NCBI RefSeq assembly: GCF_003943415.1
Contig: NZ_RJPK01000001.1
Coordinates: forward strand, 248,001-312,000
Direction: 5' to 3'
DNA from: Streptococcus oralis
GTDB taxonomy: Bacteria; Bacillota; Bacilli; Lactobacillales; Streptococcaceae
DNA length: 64,000 bases
This document shows positions 49,159-60,280 of this stretch, piece by piece. A program made the position numbers and the translations under genes. Numbering within the stretch: the first letter of the stretch is position 1; each line of letters starts with the position of its first letter. The notes beneath the pieces are model-generated. The model did no database searches, was not told the origin of the DNA, and worked only from the letters and a program-made list of their open reading frames with translations.

Positions 49159-50664
49159 ATGAATAAACGTGTAAAAATCGTTGCAACTTTGGGTCCTGCG
49201 GTAGAAATCCGTGGTGGTAAAAAATTCGGTGATGACGGATACTGGGGAGAAAAACTTGACGTTGAAGCTTCAGCTCAAAATATTGCGAAATTGATTGAAG
49301 CAGGAGCAAACACTTTCCGCTTCAACTTCTCACACGGTGACCACCAAGAACAAGGTGAGCGTATGGCAACTGTTAAACTTGCTGAAAAACTTGCAGGTAA
49401 AAAAGTTGGTTTCCTTCTTGATACTAAAGGACCTGAAATCCGTACTGAGTTGTTCGAAGGTGAAGCTAAAGAGTACTCATACAAAACTGGTGAAAAAATC
49501 CGTGTTGCAACTAAACAAGGAATCAAATCAACTCGTGAAGTGATTGCTTTGAATGTTGCTGGTGCTCTTGACATCTATGATGACGTTGAAGTTGGTCGCC
49601 AAGTATTGGTTGACGATGGTAAACTTGGTCTTCGCGTTGTTGCTAAAGACGATGCAACTCGTGAATTTGAAGTTGAAGTTGAAAACGACGGAATTATCGC
49701 TAAACAAAAAGGTGTAAACATCCCTAACACTAAAATTCCTTTCCCAGCACTTGCTGAACGTGATAACGATGATATCCGTTTCGGTCTTGAGCAAGGTATT
49801 AACTTCATCGCGATCTCATTCGTACGTACTGCAAAAGACGTGAATGAAGTTCGTGCAATCTGTGAAGAAACTGGAAACGGGCATGTTCAATTGTTCGCTA
49901 AAATCGAAAACCAACAAGGTATCGACAACTTGGATGAAATCATCGAAGCTGCTGATGGTATCATGATTGCTCGTGGTGACATGGGTATCGAAGTACCATT
50001 CGAAATGGTTCCAGTTTACCAAAAAATGATTATCACTAAAGTTAACGCAGCTGGTAAAGTTGTTATCACAGCAACAAACATGCTTGAAACTATGACTGAA
50101 AAACCACGTGCCACTCGTTCAGAAGTATCAGACGTATTTAACGCTGTTATCGACGGTACTGACGCGACTATGCTTTCAGGTGAGTCTGCAAACGGTAAAT
50201 ACCCACTTGAATCTGTTCGTACAATGGCAACAATTGACAAGAATGCTCAAACCCTATTGAAAGAATACGGTCGTTTGTCATCAGTTAACTTGGCACGTAA
50301 TTCTAAGACTGAAGTTATGGCATCAGCTGTTAAGGATGCAACTAACTCAATGAACATCAAGTTGATTGTTACCCTTACTAAGACTGGTCACACTGCACGC
50401 TTGATTTCTAAATACCGCCCAGATGCAGATATTTTGGCAATCACTTTCGATGAATTGACTCAGCGTGGATTGATGTTGAACTGGGGTGTTATTCCAGTAA
50501 CAACTGAACGTCCATCAAACACTGATGATATGTTCGAACTTGCTGAAAAGATTGCAGTGGAACAAGGTTTGGTAGAATCTGGTGATGATATGATTATCGT
50601 TGCAGGTGTACCACTTGGAGAAGCTGTCCGTACAAACACAATGCGTATCCGTACAGTACGTTAA
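49159..50664 (+). CDS. pyk: Pyruvate kinase
   Basis: A 501-residue glycolytic enzyme making pyruvate and ATP from PEP. KIVATLGPA, the Mg/substrate loop IMIARGDMGIEVP, and TATNMLETM are present, with the C-terminal allosteric domain. TAAAGGAGT precedes ATG. It has strongly biased codons and ends at a strong terminator. Confidence 0.98.
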   Translation: MNKRVKIVATLGPAVEIRGGKKFGDDGYWGEKLDVEASAQNIAKLIEAGANTFRFNFSHGDHQEQGERMATVKLAEKLAGKKVGFLLDTKGPEIRTELFEGEAKEYSYKTGEKIRVATKQGIKSTREVIALNVAGALDIYDDVEVGRQVLVDDGKLGLRVVAKDDATREFEVEVENDGIIAKQKGVNIPNTKIPFPALAERDNDDIRFGLEQGINFIAISFVRTAKDVNEVRAICEETGNGHVQLFAKIENQQGIDNLDEIIEAADGIMIARGDMGIEVPFEMVPVYQKMIITKVNAAGKVVITATNMLETMTEKPRATRSEVSDVFNAVIDGTDATMLSGESANGKYPLESVRTMATIDKNAQTLLKEYGRLSSVNLARNSKTEVMASAVKDATNSMNIKLIVTLTKTGHTARLISKYRPDADILAITFDELTQRGLMLNWGVIPVTTERPSNTDDMFELAEKIAVEQGLVESGDDMIIVAGVPLGEAVRTNTMRIRTVR

Positions 50665-50678
50665 TTTAAACTTTTAAA

Positions 50679-50723
50679 AGCCTATCATACCAAGCTTTTG
50701 TGCTTGTATGATAGGTCTTTTTT
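50679..50723 (+). terminator. Terminator of pyk
   Basis: CCTATCATAC pairs with GTATGATAGG and AAGC pairs with GCTT above it (one C bulged), followed by TCTTTTTTCT. Confidence 0.9.
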
Positions 50724-50790
50724 CTATTTTAAAAGATAAAAAGAGAGAGATTTTTATTAAACAGAAATGGGAAAAATAAGAGAACTATGG

Positions 50791-50796
50791 TATAAT
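50791..50796 (+). promoter_or_regulatory. -10 of the murA promoter
   Basis: TGG-TATAAT, extended -10, about 43 nt before the murA ATG. Confidence 0.6.
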
Positions 50797-50838
50797 AGAA
50801 TGTAAAGACCTTTTTAGTAAATTTTGAAAGAGTATAAC

Positions 50839-52098
50839 ATGAGAAAAATTGTCATCAATGGTGGACATCCATTGCAAGGTGAGATCACCATTAGCGGTGC
50901 TAAGAATAGTGTTGTAGCATTAATCCCTGCTATTATACTGGCAGATGATGTTGTCACTTTGGATTGTGTCCCAGATATTTCAGACGTTGCTAGTCTTGTC
51001 GAAATTATGGAAATCATGGGAGCAAAAGTAAAACGCTACGATGATGTTCTGGAGATTGATCCTAGAGGTGTTCAGAATATTCCAATGCCTTATGGCAAGA
51101 TCAATAGCCTTCGTGCATCTTATTATTTCTATGGAAGTCTGTTAGGTCGCTTTGGTGAAGCTACAGTTGGACTTCCTGGTGGATGTGATTTGGGACCTCG
51201 TCCGATTGACCTTCACTTAAAAGCTTTTGAAGCCATGGGAGCTAAGGTGAGCTATGAGGGAGACAATATGAATTTGTCTGCTCAGGGTAAGGGACTTCAC
51301 GGCGCAAGTATCTATATGGATACTGTCAGCGTTGGTGCAACTATTAACACCATGATTGCTGCAGTAAAAGCTAAGGGACGTACTGTCATTGAAAATGCGG
51401 CCCGTGAACCAGAAATCATCGATGTAGCTACCCTTTTGAATAACATGGGGGCTCACATTCGTGGTGCAGGGACTGATATTATCATCATCGATGGTGTCGA
51501 GCAACTTCATGGGACGCGTCATCAAGTCATTCCAGACCGCATTGAAGCAGGAACCTATATTTCACTTGCTGCAGCGGTTGGTAAAGGAATTCGTATTAAC
51601 AATGTTCTCTATGAGCATTTAGAAGGTTTTATCGCCAAACTAGAGGAAATGGGCGTTCGCATGACAGTCTCTGAGGATAGTATCTTCGTTGAAGAACAGT
51701 CTGATTTGAAGGCCATCAATATCAAAACAGCTCCCTATCCAGGGTTTGCAACCGATTTGCAACAGCCTATCACGCCACTTTTACTAACTGCTCAAGGTCG
51801 TGGAACTATTATTGATACCATTTACGAAAAACGTGTCAACCATGTCTTTGAGTTAGCAAAAATGGATGCGAATATTACGACTACAAATGACCATATTTTC
51901 TACACTGGTGGGCGTGTTCTACATGGTGCCAAGGTGAAAGCTACAGATCTTCGTGCTGGTGCTGCACTTGTCATCGCTGGTTTGATGGCTCAAGGTCAGA
52001 CTGAAATTACAAATATTGAGTTTATCCTTCGTGGTTACTCAGATATTATTGAAAAATTACGTAGTCTTGGAGCGGATATTACACTCGTTGAAGACTAA
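50839..52098 (+). CDS. murA: UDP-N-acetylglucosamine 1-carboxyvinyltransferase (MurA)
   Basis: A 419-residue enzyme for the first committed peptidoglycan step, joining PEP to UDP-GlcNAc. The fosfomycin target Cys116 is in [12 protein letters not shown]. The ATG at 50839 gives the normal start MRKIVINGG; the upstream TTG at 50824 has no support. The binding site is weak (AAAGAG). Streptococci carry two murA genes; this one lies beside the GNAT-CBS-map group, as I recall for one pneumococcal copy. Confidence 0.95.
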   Translation: MRKIVINGGHPLQGEITISGAKNSVVALIPAIILADDVVTLDCVPDISDVASLVEIMEIMGAKVKRYDDVLEIDPRGVQNIPMPYGKINSLRASYYFYGSLLGRFGEATVGLPGGCDLGPRPIDLHLKAFEAMGAKVSYEGDNMNLSAQGKGLHGASIYMDTVSVGATINTMIAAVKAKGRTVIENAAREPEIIDVATLLNNMGAHIRGAGTDIIIIDGVEQLHGTRHQVIPDRIEAGTYISLAAAVGKGIRINNVLYEHLEGFIAKLEEMGVRMTVSEDSIFVEEQSDLKAINIKTAPYPGFATDLQQPITPLLLTAQGRGTIIDTIYEKRVNHVFELAKMDANITTTNDHIFYTGGRVLHGAKVKATDLRAGAALVIAGLMAQGQTEITNIEFILRGYSDIIEKLRSLGADITLVED

Positions 52099-52113
52099 GC
52101 CGTTGAGGTGATT

Positions 52114-52665
52114 ATGAATATTTGGACCAAATTAGCAATGTTTTCTTTCTTTGAAACGGAGCGCTTGTATTTGCGTCCTTTCTTTTTTAGTGACAGTCAA
52201 GCTTTTTATGAGATTGCTTCGAATCCTGAAAATCTGCAATTTATTTTTCCTTGCCAAGCAAGTTTGGAGGAGAGTCAATATGCTCTTGCTAACTATTTTA
52301 TGAAGGCTCCTCTGGGTGTCTGGGCAATTTGTAGCAAAGACAATCAGGAAATGATTGGTTCCATCAAGTTTGAAAAAATAGACGAAATCAAAAAAGAAGC
52401 TGAGATTGGATATTTCTTAAAAAAAGATTCTTGGTCACAAGGTTTTATGACAGAAGTAGTTACCAAACTTTGTCAGCTTTCATTTGAAGAATTTGATCTC
52501 AGACAGCTGTCAATTATCACCCATTTGGAAAATGAGGCTAGCCAAAAAGTGGCTCAAAAAGCAGGTTTTAGTCTTTTTCGCCAATTCAAGGGGAGCGATC
52601 GCTATACACGTAAAATGAGAGACTACCTTGAATTTCGATACGTTAAAGGAGAATTCAGTGAGTAA
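52114..52665 (+). CDS. GNAT family N-acetyltransferase
   Basis: A 183-residue protein of the RimJ/RimL-like GNAT group: FETERLYLRPF at the front, EAEIGYFLKKDSWSQGFMTE as acetyl-CoA site, and NEASQKVAQKAGF. The substrate is unknown. ATG 52114 has GAGG five bases upstream; the GTG at 52108 falls inside that binding site. Its last 8 bases overlap the next gene, so they are coupled. Confidence 0.82.
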   Translation: MNIWTKLAMFSFFETERLYLRPFFFSDSQAFYEIASNPENLQFIFPCQASLEESQYALANYFMKAPLGVWAICSKDNQEMIGSIKFEKIDEIKKEAEIGYFLKKDSWSQGFMTEVVTKLCQLSFEEFDLRQLSIITHLENEASQKVAQKAGFSLFRQFKGSDRYTRKMRDYLEFRYVKGEFSE

Positions 52666-53935
52666 ACACCAAGAAATCTTAAGTTATCTGGAAGAGCTAC
52701 CAATTGGTAAGAGAGTTAGTGTTCGTAGTATTTCAAATCACCTAGGTGTCAGTGATGGGACGGCTTATCGTGCCATTAAAGAAGCTGAAAACCGTGGAAT
52801 TGTAGAAACTCGACCTCGTAGTGGGACCATTCGTGTCAAATCTCAGAAAGTGGCTATTGAAAAACTGACCTATGCAGAGATTGCAGAAGTAACCTCATCT
52901 GAAGTTTTGGCTGGTCAAGAAGGGCTGGATAGAGAATTTAGCAAATTCTCCATTGGGGCTATGACTGAGCAGAATATCTTGTCCTATCTGAATGATGGTG
53001 GTTTGTTAATCGTCGGAGACCGTACTCGTATTCAACTTTTAGCTCTGGAAAATGAAAATGCGGTCCTTGTAACGGGTGGCTTTCATGTGCACGAGGATGT
53101 ACTAGCTCTTGCCAATCAGAAAGGTATCCCTGTTTTACGAAGCAAGCATGATACTTTTACAGTAGCGACCATGATCAATAGAGCTCTCTCAAATGTGCAG
53201 ATTAAGACAGATATTTTAACCGTTGAAAAGCTCTATCGTCCAAGTCATGAGTATGGTTTCTTAAGAGAAACGGACACAGTGAAAGACTATCTAGACTTGG
53301 TACGTAAGAACAGAAGTAGTCGTTTCCCAGTCATCAATCAGCACCAAGTGGTTGTTGGGGTTGTTACCATGCGTGATGCAGGAGACAAATCCCCCAGCAC
53401 GACGATTGATAAGGTGATGACGCGCAGCATTTTTGTGACAGGATTAGCGACCAATATTGCCAACGTCAGTCAACGGATGATAGCAGAAGACTTTGAAATG
53501 GTTCCGGTAGTGAGAAGCAATCAAACTTTGCTCGGAGTTGTAACGAGACGAGATGTCATGGATAAGATGAGCCGCTCTCAAGTTTCGGCTTTGCCGACTT
53601 TTTCAGAGCAAATTGGACAAAAGTTGTCTTATCATCACGACGAAGTTGTGATTACAGTTGAACCCTTTATGCTTGAGAAAAACGGGGTTTTAGCAAATGG
53701 TGTTCTTGCTGAAATTTTAACTCATATGACACAGGATTTGGTGGCAAATAGTAGACGCAATCTCATCATCGAGCAGATGCTAATTTACTTCTTACAGGCT
53801 GTGCAGATAGATGATACTCTGCGGATTCAGGCACGTATTATTCACCACACGAGACGCTCAGCTATTATTGATTATGATATTTATCATGGTCATCAGATTG
53901 TTTCAAAAGCAAATGTTACAGTTAAAATCAATTAG
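52658..53935 (+). CDS. DRTGG/CBS-domain regulator with hotdog domain (YtoI-like)
   Basis: A 425-residue multidomain protein: a winged helix at the front (VSVRSISNHLGVSDGTAYRA), a DRTGG domain, a pair of CBS domains (about 190-310, VVGVVTMRDAGDKS and LLGVVTRRDVMDK), and a C-terminal hotdog/thioesterase-like fold. The order matches Bacillus YtoI. It is a likely nucleotide-sensing DNA-binding regulator with unknown targets. GTG at 52658 follows TAAAGGAG, and the frame from 52628 was rejected. Confidence 0.85.
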   Translation: MSKHQEILSYLEELPIGKRVSVRSISNHLGVSDGTAYRAIKEAENRGIVETRPRSGTIRVKSQKVAIEKLTYAEIAEVTSSEVLAGQEGLDREFSKFSIGAMTEQNILSYLNDGGLLIVGDRTRIQLLALENENAVLVTGGFHVHEDVLALANQKGIPVLRSKHDTFTVATMINRALSNVQIKTDILTVEKLYRPSHEYGFLRETDTVKDYLDLVRKNRSSRFPVINQHQVVVGVVTMRDAGDKSPSTTIDKVMTRSIFVTGLATNIANVSQRMIAEDFEMVPVVRSNQTLLGVVTRRDVMDKMSRSQVSALPTFSEQIGQKLSYHHDEVVITVEPFMLEKNGVLANGVLAEILTHMTQDLVANSRRNLIIEQMLIYFLQAVQIDDTLRIQARIIHHTRRSAIIDYDIYHGHQIVSKANVTVKIN

Positions 53936-53950
53936 AATCTAGGAGAAAAA

Positions 53951-54811
53951 ATGATAACTTTAAAATCAGCACGTGAAATCGAAGCCATGGACAAGGCAGG
54001 TGATTTCCTAGCGAGTATCCATATCGGCTTACGTGATTTGATTAAGCCAGGCGTGGATATGTGGGAAGTTGAAGAGTATGTTCGTCGACGTTGTAAAGAG
54101 GAGAATTTCCTTCCTCTACAGATTGGCGTGGATGGCGCAGTCATGGATTATCCCTATGCCACTTGTTGCTCTCTTAATGACGAAGTTGCTCATGCTTTTC
54201 CACGTCACTATATCTTGAAAGATGGAGACTTGCTCAAGGTTGACATGGTACTGGGTGGTCCGATAGCAAAATCCGATCTTAATGTATCTAAACTTAACTT
54301 TAACAATGTTGAGCAAATGAAAAAATACACCCAAAGTTATACTGGTGGTTTAGCAGACTCATGTTGGGCTTATGCAGTTGGTACACCATCTGAAGAAGTG
54401 AAAAACCTGATGGACGTGACCAAGGAAGCTATGTATATAGGGATTGAGCAAGCAGTTGTTGGGAATCGTATCGGTGATATCGGTGCAGCAATTCAGGAAT
54501 ATGCTGAAAGTCGCGGTTACGGTGTCGTACGTGATTTGGTTGGACATGGTGTTGGACCAACTATGCACGAAGAGCCAATGGTTCCTAACTACGGTGTAGC
54601 AGGTCGTGGACTCCGTCTTCGTGAAGGAATGGTACTAACCATTGAACCCATGATCAATACTGGTGACTGGGAAATTGATACAGATATGAAGACTGGCTGG
54701 GCTCATAAGACTATAGATGGCGGCCTGTCTTGCCAATATGAACACCAGTTCGTGATTACCAAAGACGGTCCTGTTATCTTGACCAGCCAAGGTGAAGAAG
54801 GAACGTATTAA
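53951..54811 (+). CDS. map: Methionine aminopeptidase
   Basis: A 286-residue type I enzyme removing N-terminal Met. Metal ligands are in KVDMVLGG, the GHGVGPTMHEEP loop, IEPMIN and YEHQFVIT. It is longer than the usual 250 residues because of an insert near 105-140 (AKSDLNVSKLNFNNVEQMKK), a known streptococcal feature. TAGGAGAAAA precedes ATG. Confidence 0.95.
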   Translation: MITLKSAREIEAMDKAGDFLASIHIGLRDLIKPGVDMWEVEEYVRRRCKEENFLPLQIGVDGAVMDYPYATCCSLNDEVAHAFPRHYILKDGDLLKVDMVLGGPIAKSDLNVSKLNFNNVEQMKKYTQSYTGGLADSCWAYAVGTPSEEVKNLMDVTKEAMYIGIEQAVVGNRIGDIGAAIQEYAESRGYGVVRDLVGHGVGPTMHEEPMVPNYGVAGRGLRLREGMVLTIEPMINTGDWEIDTDMKTGWAHKTIDGGLSCQYEHQFVITKDGPVILTSQGEEGTY

Positions 54812-54815
54812 AATG

Positions 54816-54838
54816 AAAGGAGCTTAGCTCCTTTTTTT
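54816..54838 (+). terminator. Terminator of map
   Basis: AAAGGAGC and GCTCCTTT pair around TTA, followed by TTTT. Confidence 0.88.
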
Positions 54839-54938
54839 GTGTCAAGTTTAGATAAAACAAACAAGCGTAGCAGACTTCTTACAAATTTTTTCTTTTGTAG
54901 TAAAATAAGATTAGAATTTTGAGAAAGTAGGTAATTCG

Positions 54939-55646
54939 TTGGAGTCTATTATATTTTTAGTATCCGTTTTTTTAGCCGGCATTCTGTCTTTCTTTTCACC
55001 CTGCATCTTCCCTTTGCTACCAGTCTATGCTGGTATTTTACTGGATGATCAGGGAAATTCGAAAAGCTTTCGATTTTTCGGAAGAGAGGTTGCATGGTCG
55101 GGCTTAATTCGGACCTTGTGCTTTATTGCTGGAATCTCTCTTATTTTCTTTATTTTGGGATTTGGAGCTGGATTCCTAGGGCACATGCTCTATGCTGACT
55201 GGTTTCGTTATGCTATGGGGACAGTCATTATTCTTTTGGGGCTTCACCAGATGGAAATCTTGCATTTCAATAAACTGGAAGTTCAAAAGACAGTCACTTT
55301 CAAACAATCAAAGTCAAATCATTATCTATCAGCTTTTTTACTTGGGATAACCTTTAGTTTTGGTTGGACGCCTTGTATCGGACCCGTTTTAAGTTCTGTC
55401 TTGGCTCTTGCAGCTTCAGGAGGAAATGGTGCTTGGCAAGGAGCTATACTAACCTTAGTTTACACATTGGGAATGGCTCTTCCTTTCCTTGTTTTAGCCT
55501 TGGCTTCGGGCTGGATAATGCCCTATTTTAGCAAACTAAAACCCCATATGATTCTACTAAAGAAAATCGGGGGAGCTCTGATTATTTTGATGGGATTATT
55601 ATTAATGCTAGGACAGTTAAATGCCTTGTCAGGAATTCTTGGATAA
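54939..55646 (+). CDS. ccdA: CcdA-family thiol-disulfide electron carrier
   Basis: A 235-residue membrane protein with six helices and two conserved Pro-Cys pairs: FFSPCIFPLLP (helix 1) and GWTPCIGP (helix 4). It passes electrons from cytoplasmic thioredoxin to the outside. The start is TTG, with AGTAGG upstream, and it leaves a correct first helix. The thioredoxin lipoprotein follows after 11 nt; together they match the pneumococcal ccdA2-etrx2 type pair because no msrAB gene follows. Confidence 0.88.
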   Translation: MESIIFLVSVFLAGILSFFSPCIFPLLPVYAGILLDDQGNSKSFRFFGREVAWSGLIRTLCFIAGISLIFFILGFGAGFLGHMLYADWFRYAMGTVIILLGLHQMEILHFNKLEVQKTVTFKQSKSNHYLSAFLLGITFSFGWTPCIGPVLSSVLALAASGGNGAWQGAILTLVYTLGMALPFLVLALASGWIMPYFSKLKPHMILLKKIGGALIILMGLLLMLGQLNALSGILG

Positions 55647-55657
55647 AAGGAGAAAAA

Positions 55658-56203
55658 ATGAAAAAAGTTATTTTTGCTGGATTGAGCCTCATGTCTTTAT
55701 TTTTGTTGATTGCCTGTGGCGAAAAAGAAACCAAACAAACGGAAAGTTCCAAACAGTCTACTGTACAACAAATCGCAGTAGGAAAGGATGCGCCAGACTT
55801 CACCTTGCAGTCCATGGATGGTAAAGAAGTCAAGTTATCAGACTATAAAGGTAAAAAAGTCTATTTGAAATTTTGGGCCTCTTGGTGTGGACCTTGTCGA
55901 AAGAGTATGCCAGAGTTGATGGAATTAGCTGCAAAACAAGATCGAGATTTTGAAATACTAAGTGTCGTCGCACCAGGTCTACAAGGTGAAAAAACAGTTG
56001 AAGAGTTTCCGAAATGGTACCAAGAACAAGGTTACAAGGATGTACCAGTTCTATATGATACCAAGGCAACTACCTTCCAAGCCTACCAAATTCGTAGTAT
56101 TCCAACAGAATACTTGATTGACAGTCAAGGAAAAATCGGGAAAATCCAATTTGGTGCTATTAGCAATGCAGATGCTGAAGCAGCTTTTAAAGAGATGAAA
56201 TGA
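55658..56203 (+). CDS. etrx: Extracellular thioredoxin-like lipoprotein (Etrx/TlpA)
   Basis: A 181-residue lipoprotein: lipobox LIAC (Cys20), then a thioredoxin fold of the TlpA/ResA type with KFWASWCGPCRKSMPE as active site and a cis-Pro in RSIPTEYLID. It receives electrons from CcdA and reduces surface proteins such as methionine sulfoxide reductase. AAAGGAG precedes ATG. Confidence 0.88.
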   Translation: MKKVIFAGLSLMSLFLLIACGEKETKQTESSKQSTVQQIAVGKDAPDFTLQSMDGKEVKLSDYKGKKVYLKFWASWCGPCRKSMPELMELAAKQDRDFEILSVVAPGLQGEKTVEEFPKWYQEQGYKDVPVLYDTKATTFQAYQIRSIPTEYLIDSQGKIGKIQFGAISNADAEAAFKEMK

Positions 56204-56216
56204 ATTAAAGAATACG

Positions 56217-56246
56217 AAAAAATCGCGAAGAATCGCGATTTTTTTA
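56217..56246. terminator. Bidirectional terminator between etrx and dacA
   Basis: AAAAATCGCG and CGCGATTTTT form a 10-bp stem around AAGAAT with T runs on both strands. The dacA stop lies at its right edge. Confidence 0.85.
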
Positions 56247-57488
56247 TAATTTTTCATTGATAAAGCGGATGAATTGATTCCACCAAACTTTTAAGAAGAA
56301 GGCTTTTTCAATTTTCTTTTCAGAAACCATTTCAAAAGATGGTTTTTCAGAAGTGAGGTAGCCTTGACCCACCAAATCTTGGTCATCATAGGTTAGATGG
56401 CCAACAACAGTTTCAGCTTCTAGTGGCGCTGTCTCGGCCTTGGTTTTTGGAGTGAACTGCAGGCTTGATGATGCTCGACTTCCCAATCGTTGTATGACAG
56501 TGATATCAGATTTAGCAACAGCAGTTACGGTATCTTCCTTCCCATCAAGTACAGAAACTTTACTATCTTTGTAGGCCTCTCCCTTCTGGACAATCGTTTT
56601 GAGAGCATAATTAGATGTTATATAGTCCAAAAGGGAAGAAGTAGCAGTAAAGCGAGCGTAAGGATTGCTGTTTTGCTGGTCAGCGTTTAAGACAACTGTG
56701 ATGATTCGCATACCTTTTTCGGTAGTTGTTCCAACGAAAGAAGCACCTGCCTTGTCTGTTGTACCAGTTTTGAGCCCATCAACTCCACCTCGATATGCTG
56801 GCATTCCTTCCAACATATAGTTAGTAGAGTGAATTTCCATACCAGCAAATGTTGATGAAGATTTCTTGGTGATTTCTAAAACTTGAGGGTAATCTCTGAT
56901 GAGGTTTCGAGCGATGATTGCAACATCGTAAGCGCTTAGCTTATTCTCCTCATCCTTTTTAGAACCAGGATAGATATTATTTCCAAGTGTTTCGTTATTA
57001 AGTCCAGTAGTATTGACAATAGTAGCATCTTTGATACCCCATTCAAGAAGTTTCGCCCTCATCTTGTCAACGAAGTCTTTCTCTGAACCAGCAATTTTTT
57101 CAGCAAGAGCAATGGCTGCACTATTGGCACTTGATACTAGAGTTGCTTCCAATAATTGTTCCACTGTATACTTGCGCGCTTCCATAGGGACATTACTCGC
57201 CTCAGAATTGGTTGTGAGTTGGTATGGATAGTCAGAGATATCAACTGGGGTAGATAGGCTAATTGTACCTTGTTCCAAGGCTTCATAGACTAGGTAGACA
57301 GTGAGAATCTTGGTGATAGAGGCAATTTCAACAGCTTGAGTAGCATCTTTTTCGTAGAGAATTTTCCCAGTGTTTGCTTCAACAGCAATGGCATGCTTGG
57401 CAGCAACATCAAAATCTTGCGCAGATACAGTAGGAATGGCTGTCCCAAAAATGATAAGAGTTAGTAAGGATAAAATTATTTTCTTCAT
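56244..57488 (-). CDS. dacA: D-alanyl-D-alanine carboxypeptidase (PBP3/DacA)
   Basis: A 414-residue low-molecular-mass penicillin-binding protein that trims the fifth residue from stem peptides. Signal peptide about 1-23; SITK (Ser57 nucleophile), SAN in VSSANSA, and KTGT in DGLKTGTTD; the C-terminal amphipathic helix KVWWNQFIRFINEKL anchors it. No Shine-Dalgarno lies before the ATG, and the -10 is only 9 nt upstream, so the mRNA has almost no leader. Confidence 0.95.
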   Translation of the reverse strand: MKKIILSLLTLIIFGTAIPTVSAQDFDVAAKHAIAVEANTGKILYEKDATQAVEIASITKILTVYLVYEALEQGTISLSTPVDISDYPYQLTTNSEASNVPMEARKYTVEQLLEATLVSSANSAAIALAEKIAGSEKDFVDKMRAKLLEWGIKDATIVNTTGLNNETLGNNIYPGSKKDEENKLSAYDVAIIARNLIRDYPQVLEITKKSSSTFAGMEIHSTNYMLEGMPAYRGGVDGLKTGTTDKAGASFVGTTTEKGMRIITVVLNADQQNSNPYARFTATSSLLDYITSNYALKTIVQKGEAYKDSKVSVLDGKEDTVTAVAKSDITVIQRLGSRASSSLQFTPKTKAETAPLEAETVVGHLTYDDQDLVGQGYLTSEKPSFEMVSEKKIEKAFFLKVWWNQFIRFINEKL

Positions 57489-57497
57489 AGTAGTTTT

Positions 57498-57506
57498 ATT
57501 CTATCA
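57498..57506 (-). promoter_or_regulatory. dacA promoter with minimal leader
   Basis: On the minus strand TGA-TAGAAT (57506 to 57498) is followed by nine bases and ATG at 57488. The expected start point leaves at most two or three untranslated bases. Confidence 0.5.
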
Positions 57507-57592
57507 CAAAGCGAAAAAATATTCTCGTTTTTATGGTAAAACCATCTTATCTTTTTGAAGAATTATGGTAAAATAAAAAGAAGGAGGCGCCT

Positions 57593-58708
57593 ATGTTCCG
57601 TAGAAACAAGTTATTTTTTTGGACAGCTGAAATTTTACTATTAACTCTTATTTTCTACCTTTGGAGAGAGATGGGAGCGATTGTCACACCTTTTGTGATG
57701 GTAGCTAATACCATTATGATTCCATTTTTGCTCGGAGGATTTTTCTATTACCTGACAAATCCCATCGTAACATTTTTAGAAAAGAAATGTAAAGTCAATC
57801 GTTTGATAGGTGTGCTCATCACTCTTTGTGCCTTGATTGGTACAATAGTAGTAGGGGTAGTCTACTTGCTACCGATTTTGATCAATCAGTTGACAAGCTT
57901 GATTATTTCTAGCCAGAATATCTATAGCCGCTTGCAAGATTTGATATATGATTTATCAATGAATCCAATCTTTCAAAATATTGATATTCAAAAAACCATT
58001 CAACAGTTGAATTTATCTTACATTGATATTTTACAAAACATTCTCAACAGTGTGAGCAATAGTTTAGGCAGCGTTCTTTCAGCTTTGTTTAGTACTGTTT
58101 TGATTCTCATTATGACACCAGTCTTTTTGATTTATTTCTTACTTGATGGTCATAAGTTTCTTCCAATGTTGGAACGAACAGTCCTAAAACATGATAAATT
58201 AAACTTCTCCAGTCTATTGAAGAATTTGAACGCCACTATCGCACGTTATATCAGTGGGATTGCGATTGATGCTGTTATTATCGGATGTTTAGCTTATATT
58301 GGATACAGTACGATTGGTTTAAAATATGCTCTAGTCTTTGCCATTTTTTCTGGTTTGGCAAATCTGATTCCCTATGTTGGTCCAAGTATCGGTCTGATTC
58401 CTATGATTATTGCCAATGTCTTTACTGATCCGCACAGAGTTCTCATTGCAGTAATTTATATGCTGATTATTCAACAGGTGGACGGGAATATCCTCTACCC
58501 TCGTATCGTCGGAGGGGTTATGAAAGTTCATCCAATCACCATTCTGGTCCTTCTCTTACTTTCTAGCAATATTTATGGTGTTATCGGAATGATTGTAGCA
58601 GTGCCAACTTATTCTATCCTAAAAGAAATTACTAAGTTCTTGGCGAAATTATATGAAAATCATAAAGAAGCCCAAGAAAAAGAACAAGAAAAATCAGAAT
58701 CAATCTAA
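57593..58708 (+). CDS. AI-2E family transporter
   Basis: A 371-residue membrane protein with about eight helices, a coiled region in the middle (about 110-160), and the family blocks GLANLIPYVGPSIGLIP and QQVDGNILYPRIVGG. Members export small solutes or ions; the name stems from one quorum-signal case and the substrate is unknown here. AAGGAGG precedes ATG. It is alone between dacA and tuf. Confidence 0.85.
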   Translation: MFRRNKLFFWTAEILLLTLIFYLWREMGAIVTPFVMVANTIMIPFLLGGFFYYLTNPIVTFLEKKCKVNRLIGVLITLCALIGTIVVGVVYLLPILINQLTSLIISSQNIYSRLQDLIYDLSMNPIFQNIDIQKTIQQLNLSYIDILQNILNSVSNSLGSVLSALFSTVLILIMTPVFLIYFLLDGHKFLPMLERTVLKHDKLNFSSLLKNLNATIARYISGIAIDAVIIGCLAYIGYSTIGLKYALVFAIFSGLANLIPYVGPSIGLIPMIIANVFTDPHRVLIAVIYMLIIQQVDGNILYPRIVGGVMKVHPITILVLLLLSSNIYGVIGMIVAVPTYSILKEITKFLAKLYENHKEAQEKEQEKSESI

Positions 58709-58734
58709 AAATCAGGGAGACCTGATTTTTTTTG
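58707..58734 (+). terminator. Terminator of the AI-2E gene
   Basis: AAAATCAGG and CCTGATTTT around GAGA, followed by T. Confidence 0.85.
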
Positions 58735-58842
58735 ATAAAAAGACTTGAGGTTAGACTGGTCAAAAGTATTTTAAATGATTCTGTTGGAAAAGAATGGGAA
58801 ATTATGAGATTTAGAATAATTCACAAAATGTGTGTAAAACAC

Positions 58843-58870
58843 TTGCAATTTAGCTGAAATTTGATAAAAT
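58843..58870 (+). promoter_or_regulatory. Promoter of tuf
   Basis: TTGCAA (58843-58848), 16-nt spacer, TAAAAT (58865-58870) preceded by TGA. The leader is about 65 nt with GGAGG before ATG. Confidence 0.65.
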
Positions 58871-58941
58871 AGTAAGGAAAGTTAGACTGTATTGCCTACT
58901 GTCTATCTATAAAATATATTTTATTGGAGGCTTTTACTCAA

Positions 58942-60138
<1,197 letters not shown>

Positions 60139-60183
60139 TTCGATTTAGTTCCCAGAAGAACAATTATTTAAGTCAGACACTAA

Positions 60184-60215
60184 AAGAATCTTGCTTTGCA
60201 AGGTTCTTTTTTTGT
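60184..60215 (+). terminator. Terminator of tuf
   Basis: AAGAATCTTGC and GCAAGGTTCTT pair (one G-U) around TTT, followed by a T run. Confidence 0.9.
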
Positions 60216-60263
60216 TCTTGCTCCATTTGAAGTGATTCTACTCTAGCAGTATAATCGTTTTTT

Positions 60264-60280
60264 TGGTATAATAAAAGTTA
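60264..60280 (+). promoter_or_regulatory. Extended -10 promoter giving a leaderless ylxM mRNA
   Basis: TGG-TATAAT (60267-60272), seven bases (AAAAGTT), ATG at 60280. The spacing is identical to that at the U32 gene and cpoA. Confidence 0.7.
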
